Counted from the stretch's first letter, positions 17,615 through 36,675 are shown. The stretch: DNA of 64,000 nucleotides from Intestinibacter bartlettii (GCA_025148965.1 CP102273.1:62001-126000); one strand, 5' to 3'. Translations and numbers: made by a program. Notes: a model not told the origin generated them from the letters alone.

Positions 17615-19879
17615 TTATTGTAATTTCCAGATATCACGGTTATATTCTTCTATTGTTCTATCTGAAGAAAAATATCCAGCTTTACTTATATTAATTAGCA
17701 TTTTCTTTGCCCAATTTTGTCTATCTTCATATTCCTTAAATGCTTCCTCTTTTGTTTTTGTATAATCCTCAAGATCTAATAATGCCATAAACCAGTCTTT
17801 TTTCACAATCTCTTTAAATAGTCTAATTAAATTTTCAGGATTACCTATACTCATCAATTCCTTACTAATTATAAAATCTACTACTTCTTTTATCTTAGGA
17901 TTTCTAGCATATATATCTACTGATTCATAATCTTCACTTTCATAGTGTTTAATTACTGTTTCGCTGTCTTTACCAAATATAAATATATTATCATCTCCAA
18001 CTAATTGATGAATCTCTACATTTGCTCCATCCTCAGTTCCTAATGTAAGTGCCCCATTTAACATGAATTTCATATTTCCTGTTCCACTTGCTTCTTTAGA
18101 AGCTAATGATATTTGCTCAGATATATCACATGCAGGTATTAGTTTCTCAGCATATGTAACGTTATAGTTTTCTACCATTACAACTTTTAAGTATTTATTT
18201 ACTTCATCATCATTGTTTATAAGTTGTTGTAAGCATAATATCAAGTGTATTATGTCTTTTGCGATAGTATATGCTGGTGCTGCCTTAGCTCCAAATATTA
18301 CTGTAATTGGAGTTGATGGTATATTTCCTTTTTTAATTTCAAGATATTTGTGAATTACATATAACGCATTCATTTGTTGTCTTTTATATTCATGTAGTCT
18401 TTTTATTTGTATATCAAATATTGAATTCTCATCTATTTCTATACCTTGATGTTGTTTTATATAATTTTTTAATGCTAATTTGTTATTTGTTTTTATATCT
18501 AATAATTTTTGAAGTACACCTTCATCGTTTACATACTCTTGTAATTTTTCAAGCTCTATTGCATCTTTTTTAAATCCATCACCAATTAGATCTTCTATTA
18601 AATCTGTTAATTCATGATTACAATGCATTAACCATCTTCTAAATGTTATTCCATTCGTTTTGTTATTAAATTTTTCTGGATATATTTCATAGAAATTATT
18701 TAATTCATTTTTTTCTAATATTTCTGTGTGAAGTGATGCAACTCCATTAACACTAAAAGTATAATGTATATCGATATGAGCCATATGTACTCTGTTATCC
18801 TCATCAATTATATATAAGCTCTCATCATCATATTTTTCTCTTACTCTTTTGTCCAATTCTTTTATTATATCGATTAAATTTGGCACCACTTTTTCTAAAT
18901 AATCCATAGGCCATTTTTCTAATGCTTCAGCTAATATTGTATGATTTGTATATGCACAAGTTTTTGATACTATTTCTATAGCATCATCCATAGAAATTCC
19001 TTTTTCAATTAATAAACGTATAAGTTCAGGTATAACCATTGTTGGATGCGTATCATTTATTTGTATTACTGCATAATCATTTAAATCATATAAATTACTT
19101 CCCTTAGCTTGGCATTCTTCTAATATTAATCTTGCACCATTGCTTACCATAAAATATTGTTGATATATACGAAGTAGTTTTCCATCTTCATCGCTATCAT
19201 CTGGATATAAGAATAAAGTCAGATTTTTAGCCACATCTTCTTTGTTGAAAGTTATACTCCCATTATCAACTATACTTTCATCAATGCTTTCCACATCAAA
19301 TAGATGTAGTTTGTTAACTCTGTTGTTATATCCAATAACATTTATATCATATAATCTAGATTTTAATTTTATACCTCCGCATTCTATATCATATGTTATA
19401 TCAGTTTTATTAAGCCAACTATTTTTTTCTATCCATTCATTTTTTTGTTCTGATTGTAAGTTATTTTTGAAAACTTGTTTAAATAATCCAAAATGATAAT
19501 TTAAGCCTATTCCATCTCCATTAAGTCCTAAAGTTGCTATCGAATCTAAGAAACAAGCAGCTAACCTTCCTAATCCCCCATTTCCTAGTGATGGTTCTGG
19601 CTCAACTTCTTCCACTTCTGATAGACTTTTTCCATTTTCATTTAATATAGATTTGATTTCATTATAAATTCCTAAGTTAATAAGATTATTTGATAATAAC
19701 TTACCAATTAAAAACTCTGCTGATATATAATAAACTTTCTTTTTACTATTATTTTGATTACTTTCTTTCTTAGAAGCAAGTTCATTTACCAAACTTAATA
19801 ATCCAAAATAAATTTCTTGATTTGTACAGCTTTTAATCTCTTTTCCACAGTTATTTTCTAATAAATTAGATAAGTTCAT
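17615..19879 (-). CDS. glgP: maltodextrin/glycogen phosphorylase
   Basis: 754 residues, GT35 family. It splits alpha-1,4-glucans with phosphate to glucose-1-phosphate. The PLP lysine lies in [16 protein letters not shown], and the [10 protein letters not shown] and NDTHPT (active-site) blocks are intact. At 754 residues it is shorter than animal glycogen phosphorylases and lacks their N-terminal regulatory extension, as bacterial maltodextrin phosphorylases do. GGGGGAT precedes ATG 19879. It has its own promoter and operator pair and lies upstream of malE, and together with MalQ it completes intracellular maltodextrin breakdown. malP would be an equally good symbol. Confidence 0.94.
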   Translation of the reverse strand: MNLSNLLENNCGKEIKSCTNQEIYFGLLSLVNELASKKESNQNNSKKKVYYISAEFLIGKLLSNNLINLGIYNEIKSILNENGKSLSEVEEVEPEPSLGNGGLGRLAACFLDSIATLGLNGDGIGLNYHFGLFKQVFKNNLQSEQKNEWIEKNSWLNKTDITYDIECGGIKLKSRLYDINVIGYNNRVNKLHLFDVESIDESIVDNGSITFNKEDVAKNLTLFLYPDDSDEDGKLLRIYQQYFMVSNGARLILEECQAKGSNLYDLNDYAVIQINDTHPTMVIPELIRLLIEKGISMDDAIEIVSKTCAYTNHTILAEALEKWPMDYLEKVVPNLIDIIKELDKRVREKYDDESLYIIDEDNRVHMAHIDIHYTFSVNGVASLHTEILEKNELNNFYEIYPEKFNNKTNGITFRRWLMHCNHELTDLIEDLIGDGFKKDAIELEKLQEYVNDEGVLQKLLDIKTNNKLALKNYIKQHQGIEIDENSIFDIQIKRLHEYKRQQMNALYVIHKYLEIKKGNIPSTPITVIFGAKAAPAYTIAKDIIHLILCLQQLINNDDEVNKYLKVVMVENYNVTYAEKLIPACDISEQISLASKEASGTGNMKFMLNGALTLGTEDGANVEIHQLVGDDNIFIFGKDSETVIKHYESEDYESVDIYARNPKIKEVVDFIISKELMSIGNPENLIRLFKEIVKKDWFMALLDLEDYTKTKEEAFKEYEDRQNWAKKMLINISKAGYFSSDRTIEEYNRDIWKLQ

Positions 19880-19903
19880 TAAAGTTATCCCCCTTATTCC
19901 ACT

Positions 19904-19930
19904 CGAAAACGTTTTCGGTAACGTTTCCGA
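19904..19930 (-). promoter_or_regulatory. paired operator upstream of glgP
   Basis: The perfect 14-base palindrome CGAAAACGTTTTCG (19904-19917) overlaps a second near-palindrome, TCGGTAACGTTTCCGA (19915-19930). The cores match those before malE. The pair lies about 25-50 bases downstream of the predicted start and just upstream of the ribosome site. Confidence 0.85.
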
Positions 19931-19961
19931 AAGTTGTACTAGTTATATATTTGCTAAGATA

Positions 19962-19990
19962 AGTATAGTTTATATCTGTTTCTTTTACAA
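19962..19990 (-). promoter_or_regulatory. predicted sigma-A promoter of glgP
   Basis: On the minus strand TTGTAA (19985-19990), a 17-base spacer and TATACT (19962-19967). Confidence 0.65.
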
Positions 19991-20370
19991 CAATATTTTT
20001 CCATAATTTGTGAATATTTTTGTGGATTATGTTAATATCTCATCTATTAAAGATTTAATAACTGTGCTTTTTTCACTATTTATATTAAATTCTTTATAAT
20101 ATAAACAAGAATTTATCTGTTAATTATTTAATAAGAATAAGTAGATATAGTCTAATTATTTATGTTATTTATATATAATAAATTAGATTTATCCACAATA
20201 TTTATTTTAATAATATTATTTATATGTATGTTATTAACTAATTTTATCAACAACATGGGGATTTAAAAATATTTTTAAGATATATTTTTTAGGGTTCTAG
20301 TATCGTAATTATAGTAATGATTTATATAACTAAAGGTGTGAATATGTTTCTTATTATTATTTTTGCACAT
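19991..20370. other. AT-rich gene-less stretch between glgP and rRNA operon
   Basis: About 380 bases of very AT-rich DNA between the glgP promoter and the 3' end of the rRNA operon. I see no coding frame with a ribosome site and no clear hairpin. It probably serves as a spacer and run-off zone for rRNA transcription. Confidence 0.6.
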
Positions 20371-20504
<134 letters not shown>

Positions 20505-20560
20505 TACATATAAGCATTATATTCTTATATAAGGTATTAATACCTTTTTAAAATTTAATA

Positions 20561-23619
<3,059 letters not shown>

Positions 23620-23625
23620 ACTAAA

Positions 23626-23701
23626 TGGTGGAGATGAGGAGGATCGAACTCCTGACCCCTTGCGTGCAAGGCAAGTGCTCTCCCAGCTGAGCTACACCCC
23701 C
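23626..23701 (-). tRNA. tRNA-Ala (UGC)
   Basis: 76 bases including an encoded CCA. Anticodon TGC. The acceptor GGGGGUG/CAUCUCC contains the G3-U70 pair that identifies alanine tRNA. It lies in the 16S-23S spacer of the downstream operon only. An 8-bp hairpin (ATTCGTTG and its complement, 23703-23732) sits just 5' of it in the transcript. Confidence 0.97.
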
Positions 23702-23793
23702 ACATTCGTTGACTACTTTTCAACAACGAATTATATTATATCTTCTTTGTCGAACTTTGTCAATATTTAATTGAAAGTTTTTTAAGAACTCTC

Positions 23794-25446
<1,653 letters not shown>

Positions 25447-25467
25447 CAAAGTTCTTAAATATTTTTG

Positions 25468-25544
25468 TGGTGGACCATCAGGGACTCGAACCCCGGACCT
25501 ACCGGTTATGAGCCGGGCGCTCTAACCAACTGAGCTAATGGTCC
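25468..25544 (-). tRNA. tRNA with anticodon CAU (Met, or Ile2 if lysidine-modified)
   Basis: 77 bases with encoded CCA. Acceptor GGACCAU/AUGGUCC, anticodon loop CTCATAA. It is not the initiator type, which lacks a normal first pair. CAU can be elongator Met, or Ile after TilS modification (tilS is at 43888). Sequence alone does not settle it. It lies 9 bases after tRNA-Leu in the transcript and upstream of the second 16S. Confidence 0.93.
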
Positions 25545-25553
25545 ACTAAAATA

Positions 25554-25643
25554 TGGTGCCGAAGACCGGAATCGAACCGGTACGGGAGTATAAGTCCCGC
25601 AGGATTTTAAGTCCTGTGCGTCTGCCAGTTCCGCCACTTCGGC
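25554..25643 (-). tRNA. tRNA-Leu (UAA)
   Basis: 90 bases including encoded CCA and a long variable arm, as in class II tRNAs. Acceptor GCCGAAG/CUUCGGC, anticodon TAA. Transcribed just 9 bases after the 5S of the upstream operon. Confidence 0.96.
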
Positions 25644-25652
25644 ATGCACCAC

Positions 25653-25766
<114 letters not shown>

Positions 25767-25891
25767 ATTATTTTCAACAATGTATTAATATTAACATAAT
25801 TTATTTTTTATGTCAATATTTTTTTATATATGTTAAGTATTTTTTATTAATACTTTCAAAATTGCTAACATTTAATGAATGATATTCATTT

Positions 25892-28786
<2,895 letters not shown>

Positions 28787-28954
28787 AGTTATTAGAGTTC
28801 GGTATTGAGATAAATACCATTTTGATTTTTACGACTTATCTGTCATGATTTTTGAAACTTTTCTGTTCATATATAATGTCATATCACTAAATGTTATGCA
28901 ATTTTCAAAGTACTAATTTTGAGGAATGAACCCTCAAAATTAAACAGTAGGCAA

Positions 28955-30467
<1,513 letters not shown>

Positions 30468-30655
30468 AAGTTTACTTCTTAATGAAGTTTCCCGCTCAGA
30501 CTAATCATTATCTGAATATCTGGCTTGGTTTGTTGTTGGTTTTAATTCGTGTGAATTAAAGTTTATAATTAACCTACTGTTTAATTTTCAAAGTTCATTT
30601 CTTTTGCTTCACTCACTTAACTTCTTTAATCTGTCTTGCTCGTTTCAGCTTTTTT

Positions 30656-30684
30656 AGTTTAACAAATTCTTTTTTATTTGTCAA
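30656..30684 (-). promoter_or_regulatory. rRNA promoter P2 (predicted)
   Basis: Minus strand TTGACA (30679-30684), a 17-base spacer and TAAACT (30656-30661). Start predicted near 30649, about 180 bases before mature 16S. Confidence 0.8.
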
Positions 30685-30829
30685 CTACTTTTTTAAGAAT
30701 TTTTTTAACTTATTTTTAAAAACCATTTTAATAAACAAGTTATTAGATGTTGTTTTGAACTTCAAAACCAACCTCTTACTTCTCAGCGAGATTTCTTATC
30801 TCTCTGCCTCTCTCTCGAGGACAAGTAAT

Positions 30830-30858
30830 ACTATACCACCAGAAAATAAATCCGTCAA
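30830..30858 (-). promoter_or_regulatory. rRNA promoter P1 (predicted)
   Basis: Minus strand TTGACG (30853-30858), a 17-base spacer and TATAGT (30830-30835). Start predicted near 30823. It is only 12 bases downstream of the stop codon of the small membrane protein gene. Between P1 and P2 lies a C/T-rich tract (on the plus strand) of the kind seen in rRNA leaders. Confidence 0.8.
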
Positions 30859-30870
30859 CACTTTTTTTAA

Positions 30871-31056
30871 TTATTTTGCAACTTTTTTCAACAGTTCGTC
30901 TGTAATCGTTGGAATAACTGTTTTTTTAGAGTAAACTTTTTTAGTTTTTATTATACTTTTGTAAAGTTTAATTGCATCTTTACACATATATGAAAAAACC
31001 TGAAATGATAAAAAACTCACACTTATAAGACATAACCAATTTAAAATTTGTAACAT
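30871..31056 (-). CDS. small single-pass membrane protein of unknown function
   Basis: 61 residues starting ATG 31056, with a near-perfect AAGGAGGGTG ribosome site, so it is likely real. One N-terminal hydrophobic segment (residues 3-24, NWLCLISVSFLSFQVFSYMC) is followed by a strongly basic tail rich in Lys (KLYKSIIKTKKVYSKKTVIP). I do not recognise a family. It is the last gene before the rRNA promoters and has no terminator of its own before P1, so read-through into the rRNA array is possible. It has the general shape of a toxin-like peptide or a small membrane regulator, but nothing proves either. Confidence 0.6.
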   Translation of the reverse strand: MLQILNWLCLISVSFLSFQVFSYMCKDAIKLYKSIIKTKKVYSKKTVIPTITDELLKKVAK

Positions 31057-31309
31057 AATAACACCCTCCTTGTATAATATAGATGTAATATTAATAAAAA
31101 ACTTTTTTTACTAATTAATAAAATATTATCAACTTTAATTAAATTTAAATAGTTTTATAATAGTTCTAAAAAAATATTCCTATTTCCTTTACAAAAATTT
31201 CTCCTAATTTTCACATATTAATGTATATTGATTTGTTTTATATCATTTTATAAATAAATTTTTTTATAATTAGATTGTTATTTTATATTTCTATGTTGTT
31301 TTTAATAAT
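31057..31309. other. AT-rich spacer
   Basis: About 250 bases, more than 80% A+T by eye, between the small membrane protein gene and the zinc operon terminator. It must hold the promoter of the small gene. A TATATT-like -10 occurs about 10 bases before the ribosome site, but I see no convincing -35. Confidence 0.5.
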
Positions 31310-31360
31310 AAAATAGCCCTAAAATTTATAAATAAAATTCATAAATCTTAGAACTATTTT
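31310..31360 (-). terminator. terminator of the zinc operon
   Basis: Imperfect stem of about 20 bases (31310-31329 with 31341-31360, AAAATAG...ATTTAT arms), starting 3 bases after the znuB stop, with a T-rich tract (TATTTTATTATT) following. Confidence 0.65.
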
Positions 31361-31362
31361 AA

Positions 31363-32178
31363 TTAATGTCTTAATTCTCCTATTAAATAAGATAATATTA
31401 ATGCTACTGTATTAACAAGAACAATACTTGCCCCTGTTGGTATTGAATATAAGTATGATAATATAATTCCTAAAAGGAAACATACTACTGATACTATTGC
31501 TGAACAAATTATAACACTTTTAAATGTTTTAAAATTCCTCATTGATATTAAAGCTGGGAATATTATTAAACTTGATATAAGCATTGTACCCATTATTCTC
31601 ATACCAACTACTATTGTTATTGCTGTTAAAACGGCGATTATCATATTATATACATCTGCCTTTGTACCTGTCGCTTTTGCAAATGATTCGTCAAATGTAA
31701 CTGCAAATATTTTATTATAGAAAAATACAAATAATATTATAACTACTACAGATAAAGCTATACTCATATATACGTCTGATTCTGACATTGCTAGTATACT
31801 ACCGAACATATAACTATATACATCTGTATTCATCCCTTTTGTTAATGCTGTTACAACAACCCCAATAGCAATTGATACTGTTGATATCAATGCTATTGCA
31901 GAGTCACCTTTTATTTTGCTATTTTCACTCAATCTAAGTAATATAATCGCTGCTACTGTAACTATAGGAGTAGATATGTATAATGGGGCTACATTCATCG
32001 CTACTGCTATTGTAAGAGCTGCGAAAGCTACATGTGATAGTCCATCCCCTATCATCGAATATCTTTTTAATACTAAACTTACACCTAATAAAGCCGAGCA
32101 TAAAGCGACTAATCCGCCTACTATCATTGCCCTAACTATAAATGTGTATGACATCATATCGCTTAATACACTAATCAA
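31363..32178 (-). CDS. znuB: zinc ABC transporter permease
   Basis: About 271 residues. An ABC-3 family permease with eight or so membrane segments, containing the GDGLSHVAFAALTIA block typical of Zn/Mn permeases. The chosen start is TTG 32178, 8 bases after AGGAGG. The alternative GTG 32187 directly abuts the ribosome site and is unlikely. The ribosome site and start lie inside the end of znuC (8-base overlap), giving coupling. It forms the membrane channel for zinc import with ZnuC and ZnuA. Confidence 0.92.
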   Translation of the reverse strand: MISVLSDMMSYTFIVRAMIVGGLVALCSALLGVSLVLKRYSMIGDGLSHVAFAALTIAVAMNVAPLYISTPIVTVAAIILLRLSENSKIKGDSAIALISTVSIAIGVVVTALTKGMNTDVYSYMFGSILAMSESDVYMSIALSVVVIILFVFFYNKIFAVTFDESFAKATGTKADVYNMIIAVLTAITIVVGMRIMGTMLISSLIIFPALISMRNFKTFKSVIICSAIVSVVCFLLGIILSYLYSIPTGASIVLVNTVALILSYLIGELRH

Positions 32179-32878
32179 TTTCGGCACCTCCTATAAATTT
32201 TTTACCTACTTCACTTTTCGCATAATCTTCTGTATTTCCAAAGAATTTAATATTTTTCTTTAAGTGGAGTATCTTACTTGCATTGTTAATCGCAAAATTT
32301 ATATCATGAGATACCATTATAATTGTTATCCCTTTTTTATTTATTTCTTTTATTAAATTATACATTTCACGAGTTACTGTTGGATCTAGTCCAGTTATAG
32401 GTTCATCAAGTATAATTATCTTTTTTGTTGCACAAAGTGCTCTAGCTAATAATACCCTTTGTTGTTGACCTCCTGATAACTCTCTAAATGATTTCTTTTT
32501 TATATTTTCTATGCCAAGCGATTTAATCATTTCATTGGCTAATTTTTTATCTTTATAAGAATAAAATGGATTCATCCCTCTTGAATTTAAACATCCAGAT
32601 AATACAACCTCATACACTGATGCTGGAAAATCTTTTTGCGCCTGAGTTTGTTGTGGCAAATATCCTATTTCATTTTTATTTAAATTATCTCCAAATATAA
32701 CTTCTCCTGTTTTGGCATTTTCAAGACCTAATATGGTTTTTACTAATGTACTCTTTCCTGAGCCATTTTCACCGACTATACATAAATAATCTCCAGCTTC
32801 TATAGAGAAAGAAATATCTTTTAATACTTCTTGACTTTCATATTTAACACTAACGTCTTTACATTCTATTTGAGTCAT
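32171..32878 (-). CDS. znuC: zinc ABC transporter ATP-binding protein
   Basis: 235 residues, the short metal-type ABC ATPase. Walker A GENGSGKST (37-45), signature LSGGQQQR, Walker B IIILDEP and the switch histidine in VSHDINF are present. It energises zinc uptake. It sits between znuA (27 bases upstream) and znuB (overlapping). Confidence 0.94.
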   Translation of the reverse strand: MTQIECKDVSVKYESQEVLKDISFSIEAGDYLCIVGENGSGKSTLVKTILGLENAKTGEVIFGDNLNKNEIGYLPQQTQAQKDFPASVYEVVLSGCLNSRGMNPFYSYKDKKLANEMIKSLGIENIKKKSFRELSGGQQQRVLLARALCATKKIIILDEPITGLDPTVTREMYNLIKEINKKGITIIMVSHDINFAINNASKILHLKKNIKFFGNTEDYAKSEVGKKFIGGAEID

Positions 32879-32905
32879 TTAAAATCTTCCTTCCTATCTT
32901 AGATT

Positions 32906-33979
32906 CTATTGTAATGCTGCTTTAAGTGTTTTTATGTTTTCTTTCATTATAGAAACATATGTCACACCTTTATCAAAATCTTGTTGACTTAAATTATGAG
33001 CAGAATTTAAACACATAGTTTTTGTTCCCGTTTCATTTGCTAATGTATCTGCTACTTTCTGATTACTAAGCTCAACATATAATACTACTGGTATATTCTC
33101 TTTTCTTATAAAATTAACTAAATAAGAAACTGTCTCTGCTGATGGTTCCATTTCATCACTGCATCCTGGAAATGCTGCTTTATAATCAAGCCCATACTCT
33201 TCTACAAAATATTTGAATGGGAATCTATCACCAAATACTAAAGTTTTTCTTTTTGCATGTTTTACTATATCTCTAATTTGTGAATCTATATCTTTTATTT
33301 CAGATATATATTTTTCCGCATTATTATCAAAAGTATCTGCATTTTTGCTATCAATTTTATCTAATTCTGCATTTATCTTTTTAACTATTTTTATAGCATT
33401 TAAAGGTGATGTCCATACATGCTCATCATATTCAATATCTGTAGAACTATGGTTATGGCCATCATGTTCATCTTCATCGTGGTCATGATTGTGTCCTTCT
33501 TCATTGTCATGGTCATGGTTATGTGCATCATCATGGTCGTGATTATGACTATGTGAATGAGTTTCTACTCCTTCAAGTCCAACTGTTTCATCTTCTTCTA
33601 TTAAGTCTACACAGTCTTCTAATTTTAAAGTTTTTAGACTACTTGTATCGATAGAATCTAATATTCCTTCTACCCATTCATCATTTTCCCCACCTGTATA
33701 TATAAATAAATCTGCATTTTGTATTTTTTGTATATCATCTGGTGTTGGCTCATATGAATGTGTTTCAACCCCTGGTTTTATAAGCATTTGTATATTTGCC
33801 TTATCACCAGCAACAGCTCTTGCAAAGTCATATTGAGGGAATGATGTTACTACAATTTTCATCTTATCATCCTCACTTACGACTACTTGTTTATTTTTTA
33901 TTCCATATGCAAAAACCATTACAACTGCCGATATTATTATAATAATTAATGCAATAATTCCTACCTTTTTCTTAGTCAT
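32906..33979 (-). CDS. znuA: zinc-binding protein of the ABC importer, histidine-rich
   Basis: 357 residues with an N-terminal membrane anchor (about 6-26) and no lipobox cysteine. Cluster A-I solute receptor. H74 (ETHSYEPTP) and H187 (DEHVWTSP) match two zinc ligands. At the usual third-His position the sequence reads FGDRFPFKYFVEEYG, followed by FPGCSDEMEPSAE, so Asp or Cys may complete the site, as in a subset of Firmicutes receptors. A loop at 141-177 has 14 His within 37 residues (HSHSHNHDHD-type repeats) for zinc capture. It overlaps zur by 8 bases. Confidence 0.93.
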   Translation of the reverse strand: MTKKKVGIIALIIIIISAVVMVFAYGIKNKQVVVSEDDKMKIVVTSFPQYDFARAVAGDKANIQMLIKPGVETHSYEPTPDDIQKIQNADLFIYTGGENDEWVEGILDSIDTSSLKTLKLEDCVDLIEEDETVGLEGVETHSHSHNHDHDDAHNHDHDNEEGHNHDHDEDEHDGHNHSSTDIEYDEHVWTSPLNAIKIVKKINAELDKIDSKNADTFDNNAEKYISEIKDIDSQIRDIVKHAKRKTLVFGDRFPFKYFVEEYGLDYKAAFPGCSDEMEPSAETVSYLVNFIRKENIPVVLYVELSNQKVADTLANETGTKTMCLNSAHNLSQQDFDKGVTYVSIMKENIKTLKAALQ

Positions 33980-34409
33980 TCTTTCCTCCTAATTTTTTTA
34001 AACACTTTTTACATGTTCCATAAAATACAGTCTTTGAACTATCTATCTCAAATCCGTGATTATCACATAGGTGATTTTTCACAGTATTTAAGAAACTACA
34101 ATCTAAATGATATAATTCACCACAAACTTTACATTTAAAATGGAAATGATTTTGACATTTTCCTTCTTCATCTATGTATTGGTAACATGCACAAATACCT
34201 TTTTCTATTGTATATTTACGGATAATACCCTTTTGCTCTAATTCATCAATATATCTATACGCTGTAGTCTTTCCAACTGGAGAGCCCATTTCTTTTGTAT
34301 GGTCAATTATTTCATCAACAGTAACGTGTCTATTTTTATTTTTTATTAAGTAATTCAATATTACTTCCCTTTGTTTAGTTCTATATTTCCCTCTACTATT
34401 ACTATTCAT
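33972..34409 (-). CDS. zur: Fur-family regulator, probably zinc uptake repressor
   Basis: 145 residues. A winged-helix DNA-binding domain (SPVGKTTAYRYIDELEQKGI) and a dimerisation domain with the structural zinc site C93-C96 and C133-C136 (CKVC, CKKC), plus NHFHF. It is first in the operon with znuA-C-B, which argues for Zur over Fur or PerR. It probably represses its own operon through the palindrome at 34515-34527 when zinc is ample. Confidence 0.9.
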   Translation of the reverse strand: MNSNSRGKYRTKQREVILNYLIKNKNRHVTVDEIIDHTKEMGSPVGKTTAYRYIDELEQKGIIRKYTIEKGICACYQYIDEEGKCQNHFHFKCKVCGELYHLDCSFLNTVKNHLCDNHGFEIDSSKTVFYGTCKKCLKKLGGKND

Positions 34410-34514
34410 CTATATATCCCTTTCTTTCATTAAATCTATAATTAAAATTATTACTTAATATGTAGTTTTTTAATCAAATCTTTTTTAATTATAGGAACAA
34501 TATATTCTAAAATT

Positions 34515-34527
34515 GAAACTGAGTTTC
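34515..34527 (-). promoter_or_regulatory. candidate Zur operator
   Basis: The inverted repeat GAAACTGAGTTTC (5-3-5) lies 14-26 bases downstream of the predicted start of the zinc operon. Further TTTC/GAAA half-sites follow at 34530-34541. It does not match the Bacillus Zur box. Confidence 0.55.
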
Positions 34528-34547
34528 TATTTCATTTTCAGTTAACT

Positions 34548-34576
34548 ATTATATACCTCTAATATTTGTATGTCAA
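34548..34576 (-). promoter_or_regulatory. consensus promoter of the zinc operon
   Basis: Minus strand TTGACA (34571-34576), 17 bases, TATAAT (34548-34553): a perfect sigma-A consensus, as expected for a gene set that is silenced by a repressor. Confidence 0.85.
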
Positions 34577-34606
34577 ATATTTATACATAATATAAATTAA
34601 AAAAAT

Positions 34607-34639
34607 AAAAGGAGCTACCTAAATAAAGGCACTCCTTTT
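34607..34639 (-). terminator. terminator after lysS
   Basis: AAAAGGAG (34607-34614) pairs with CTCCTTTT (34632-34639), with further pairing inside. An ATTTTTTT tract follows on the minus strand. Confidence 0.85.
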
Positions 34640-34660
34640 TATATATAAAAATATTAAATT

Positions 34661-36184
34661 CTATTGTTCTTCGTCTTCAGTATTTTTATGAGTTATTGGT
34701 TTCATAGTTGGGAATAGTATTACGTCTCTTATTGAAGCAGAGTTAGTAAGTAACATCATAACTCTATCTATACCTATTCCTAATCCACCTGTTGGAGGTA
34801 AACCAACTTCTAAAGCATTTATGAAATCTTCGTCCATATCACATGCTTCATCGTCACCTAATTCTTTCTTTCTTAATTGGTCCATAAATCTTTCTTTTTG
34901 ATCAATTGGGTCATTAAGTTCAGAGAATGCATTAGCTAATTCCCATTTGTTTGCGAAAGCTTCGAATCTGTCAGTTTTTCTTGGATCTTCAGCATTTCTC
35001 TTAGCAAGCGGAGAAACTTCAACTGGATGATGAGTTATGAATGTTGGTTGGATTAATTTATCTTCACCAAACTCTTCGAAGAATGCATTTATAACTTCTC
35101 CTCTTCTCATTCCTGGAGTTATTTCTATTCCTTTTTCTCTAGCTACTGCTAAAGCTTCTTCATCAGTTTCTATTGTGTCGAAGTCTACACCAGAGTATTC
35201 TTTAACACATTCTATCATAGTCATTCTCTTCCATGGTGGTTTGAAGTCTATTTCAGTTCCTTGGAAGTTAACAACTGTACTTCCTGTAGCAACTTCTGCC
35301 ATATGAGCTATAACATTTTCAGTTAATTCCATCATATCGTTGAAGTCAGCATATGCTTGGTACATTTCTATAGCAGTGTATTCTGGATTGTGGTTAACGT
35401 CCATACCTTCATTTCTGAACATTCTTCCCATTTCGTATACTTTATCGAATCCACCTACTATTAATCTTTTTAAGTATAATTCGTTAGCTATTCTTAAGTA
35501 CATTGGTATATCTAATGTATTGTGATGAGTTATGAATGGTCTAGCATTTGCTCCACCAGCTATTGTATTTAATATTGGTGTTTCAACTTCTAAGAATCCT
35601 CTATCATCTAAGTAACTTCTTAATGCTTTTAAAGCTTTAGTTCTTGTTAAGAATGCTTGTTTTACTTCTGGATTAACTATTAAGTCAACGTATCTTTGTC
35701 TGTATCTTAAGTCTACGTCTTTTAATCCATGGTATTTTTCTGGTAGTACTTGTAATGATTTTGATAATAATACTACGCTAGTTGCTTTTACTGATATTTC
35801 TTCTTTTTTAGTTTTGAATACAGTACCTTCAACACCTATGATATCACCTATATCATATGTTTTGAAGACAGGATATTCTTCTTCACCTATAGCATCTTTT
35901 CTAACGTAACATTGTATTCTACCTTCAGAATCTTGTATATCTATAAATCCAGCTTTACCTTGGATTCTTTTGCTCATTATACGACCTGCTATTTTAACAT
36001 TTTCGCCTTCTTTAGCTTCAAAATTATCTTTTATGTGCATAGAATGATCAGTTACATCATATTTTGTTTGCTCGAATGGGTTTCTTCCCATATCTATAAG
36101 GTTTTGTAATTTTTCTCTTCTAACTTTTAAAACTTCACTAAGTTCTTCATGTGTTTCTACATTTTGATGTTGATTTTTACTCAT
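34661..36184 (-). CDS. lysS: lysyl-tRNA synthetase (class II)
   Basis: 507 residues, normal length. The OB-fold anticodon domain (about 60-150) precedes a class II catalytic core with motif 2 ([20 protein letters not shown]) and motif 3 ([13 protein letters not shown]) near the C-terminus. It charges tRNA-Lys in the cytoplasm. It lies 14 bases after greA and is probably the last gene of dusB-greA-lysS, with a strong terminator. ATG 36184 follows GGGGAGG. Confidence 0.97.
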   Translation of the reverse strand: MSKNQHQNVETHEELSEVLKVRREKLQNLIDMGRNPFEQTKYDVTDHSMHIKDNFEAKEGENVKIAGRIMSKRIQGKAGFIDIQDSEGRIQCYVRKDAIGEEEYPVFKTYDIGDIIGVEGTVFKTKKEEISVKATSVVLLSKSLQVLPEKYHGLKDVDLRYRQRYVDLIVNPEVKQAFLTRTKALKALRSYLDDRGFLEVETPILNTIAGGANARPFITHHNTLDIPMYLRIANELYLKRLIVGGFDKVYEMGRMFRNEGMDVNHNPEYTAIEMYQAYADFNDMMELTENVIAHMAEVATGSTVVNFQGTEIDFKPPWKRMTMIECVKEYSGVDFDTIETDEEALAVAREKGIEITPGMRRGEVINAFFEEFGEDKLIQPTFITHHPVEVSPLAKRNAEDPRKTDRFEAFANKWELANAFSELNDPIDQKERFMDQLRKKELGDDEACDMDEDFINALEVGLPPTGGLGIGIDRVMMLLTNSASIRDVILFPTMKPITHKNTEDEEQ

Positions 36185-36198
36185 TTGTTCCTCCCCTT

Positions 36199-36675
36199 CT
36201 ATCTTCTTATTTCTAAAACTTTGAATTTACTAACACCGTCTGGTACTTGAACTTCAACTGTTTCGCCTACTCTTGCACCTAAAAGTGCTTTTCCTACTGG
36301 TGATTCATTAGATATTTTACCTTCGAATGGATCAGCTTCAGCAGAACCTACTATTACATATTCTACTTCTTCATCGAAATCAAAGTCAAATACTTTAACT
36401 ATAGAACCTACTGTAACAATGTTAAGGTCTATTTGGCTTTCATCTATGATAACTGCTTTTCTTAATTTTTCATCAAGTTTTAATATTTGTTCTTCTAATT
36501 TAGCTTGTTCATTTTTAGCTTCATCGTACTCAGCATTTTCTGATAAGTCCCCAAATGATATAGCCACTTTTAATCTTTCTGCAACTTCTTTTCTTTTTAC
36601 TGCTTTTAAGTATTCTAACTCTTCTTCAAGTTTATTATAACCTTCTTGAGTAAGTAACTCTTGTTTTTCCACCAT
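36199..36675 (-). CDS. greA: transcription elongation factor GreA
   Basis: 158 residues: an N-terminal coiled coil (about 10-75) carrying the acidic tip residues ([13 protein letters not shown]), and a C-terminal FKBP-like domain ([18 protein letters not shown]). It reaches into the RNA polymerase secondary channel and stimulates cleavage of backtracked RNA. It lies between dusB and lysS, as in other Clostridia. Confidence 0.97.
   Translation of the reverse strand: MVEKQELLTQEGYNKLEEELEYLKAVKRKEVAERLKVAISFGDLSENAEYDEAKNEQAKLEEQILKLDEKLRKAVIIDESQIDLNIVTVGSIVKVFDFDFDEEVEYVIVGSAEADPFEGKISNESPVGKALLGARVGETVEVQVPDGVSKFKVLEIRR

Noticed and set aside
20531-20546. Palindrome AAGGTATTAATACCTT between 23S and 5S as a terminator
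   Set aside because: On the transcribed strand no T-run follows, and 5S lies downstream. It is probably a spacer hairpin.
33425-33560. Short repeated CAT-rich motifs, looking like a small tandem repeat or CRISPR remnant
   Set aside because: They are in frame inside znuA and code for the histidine loop.
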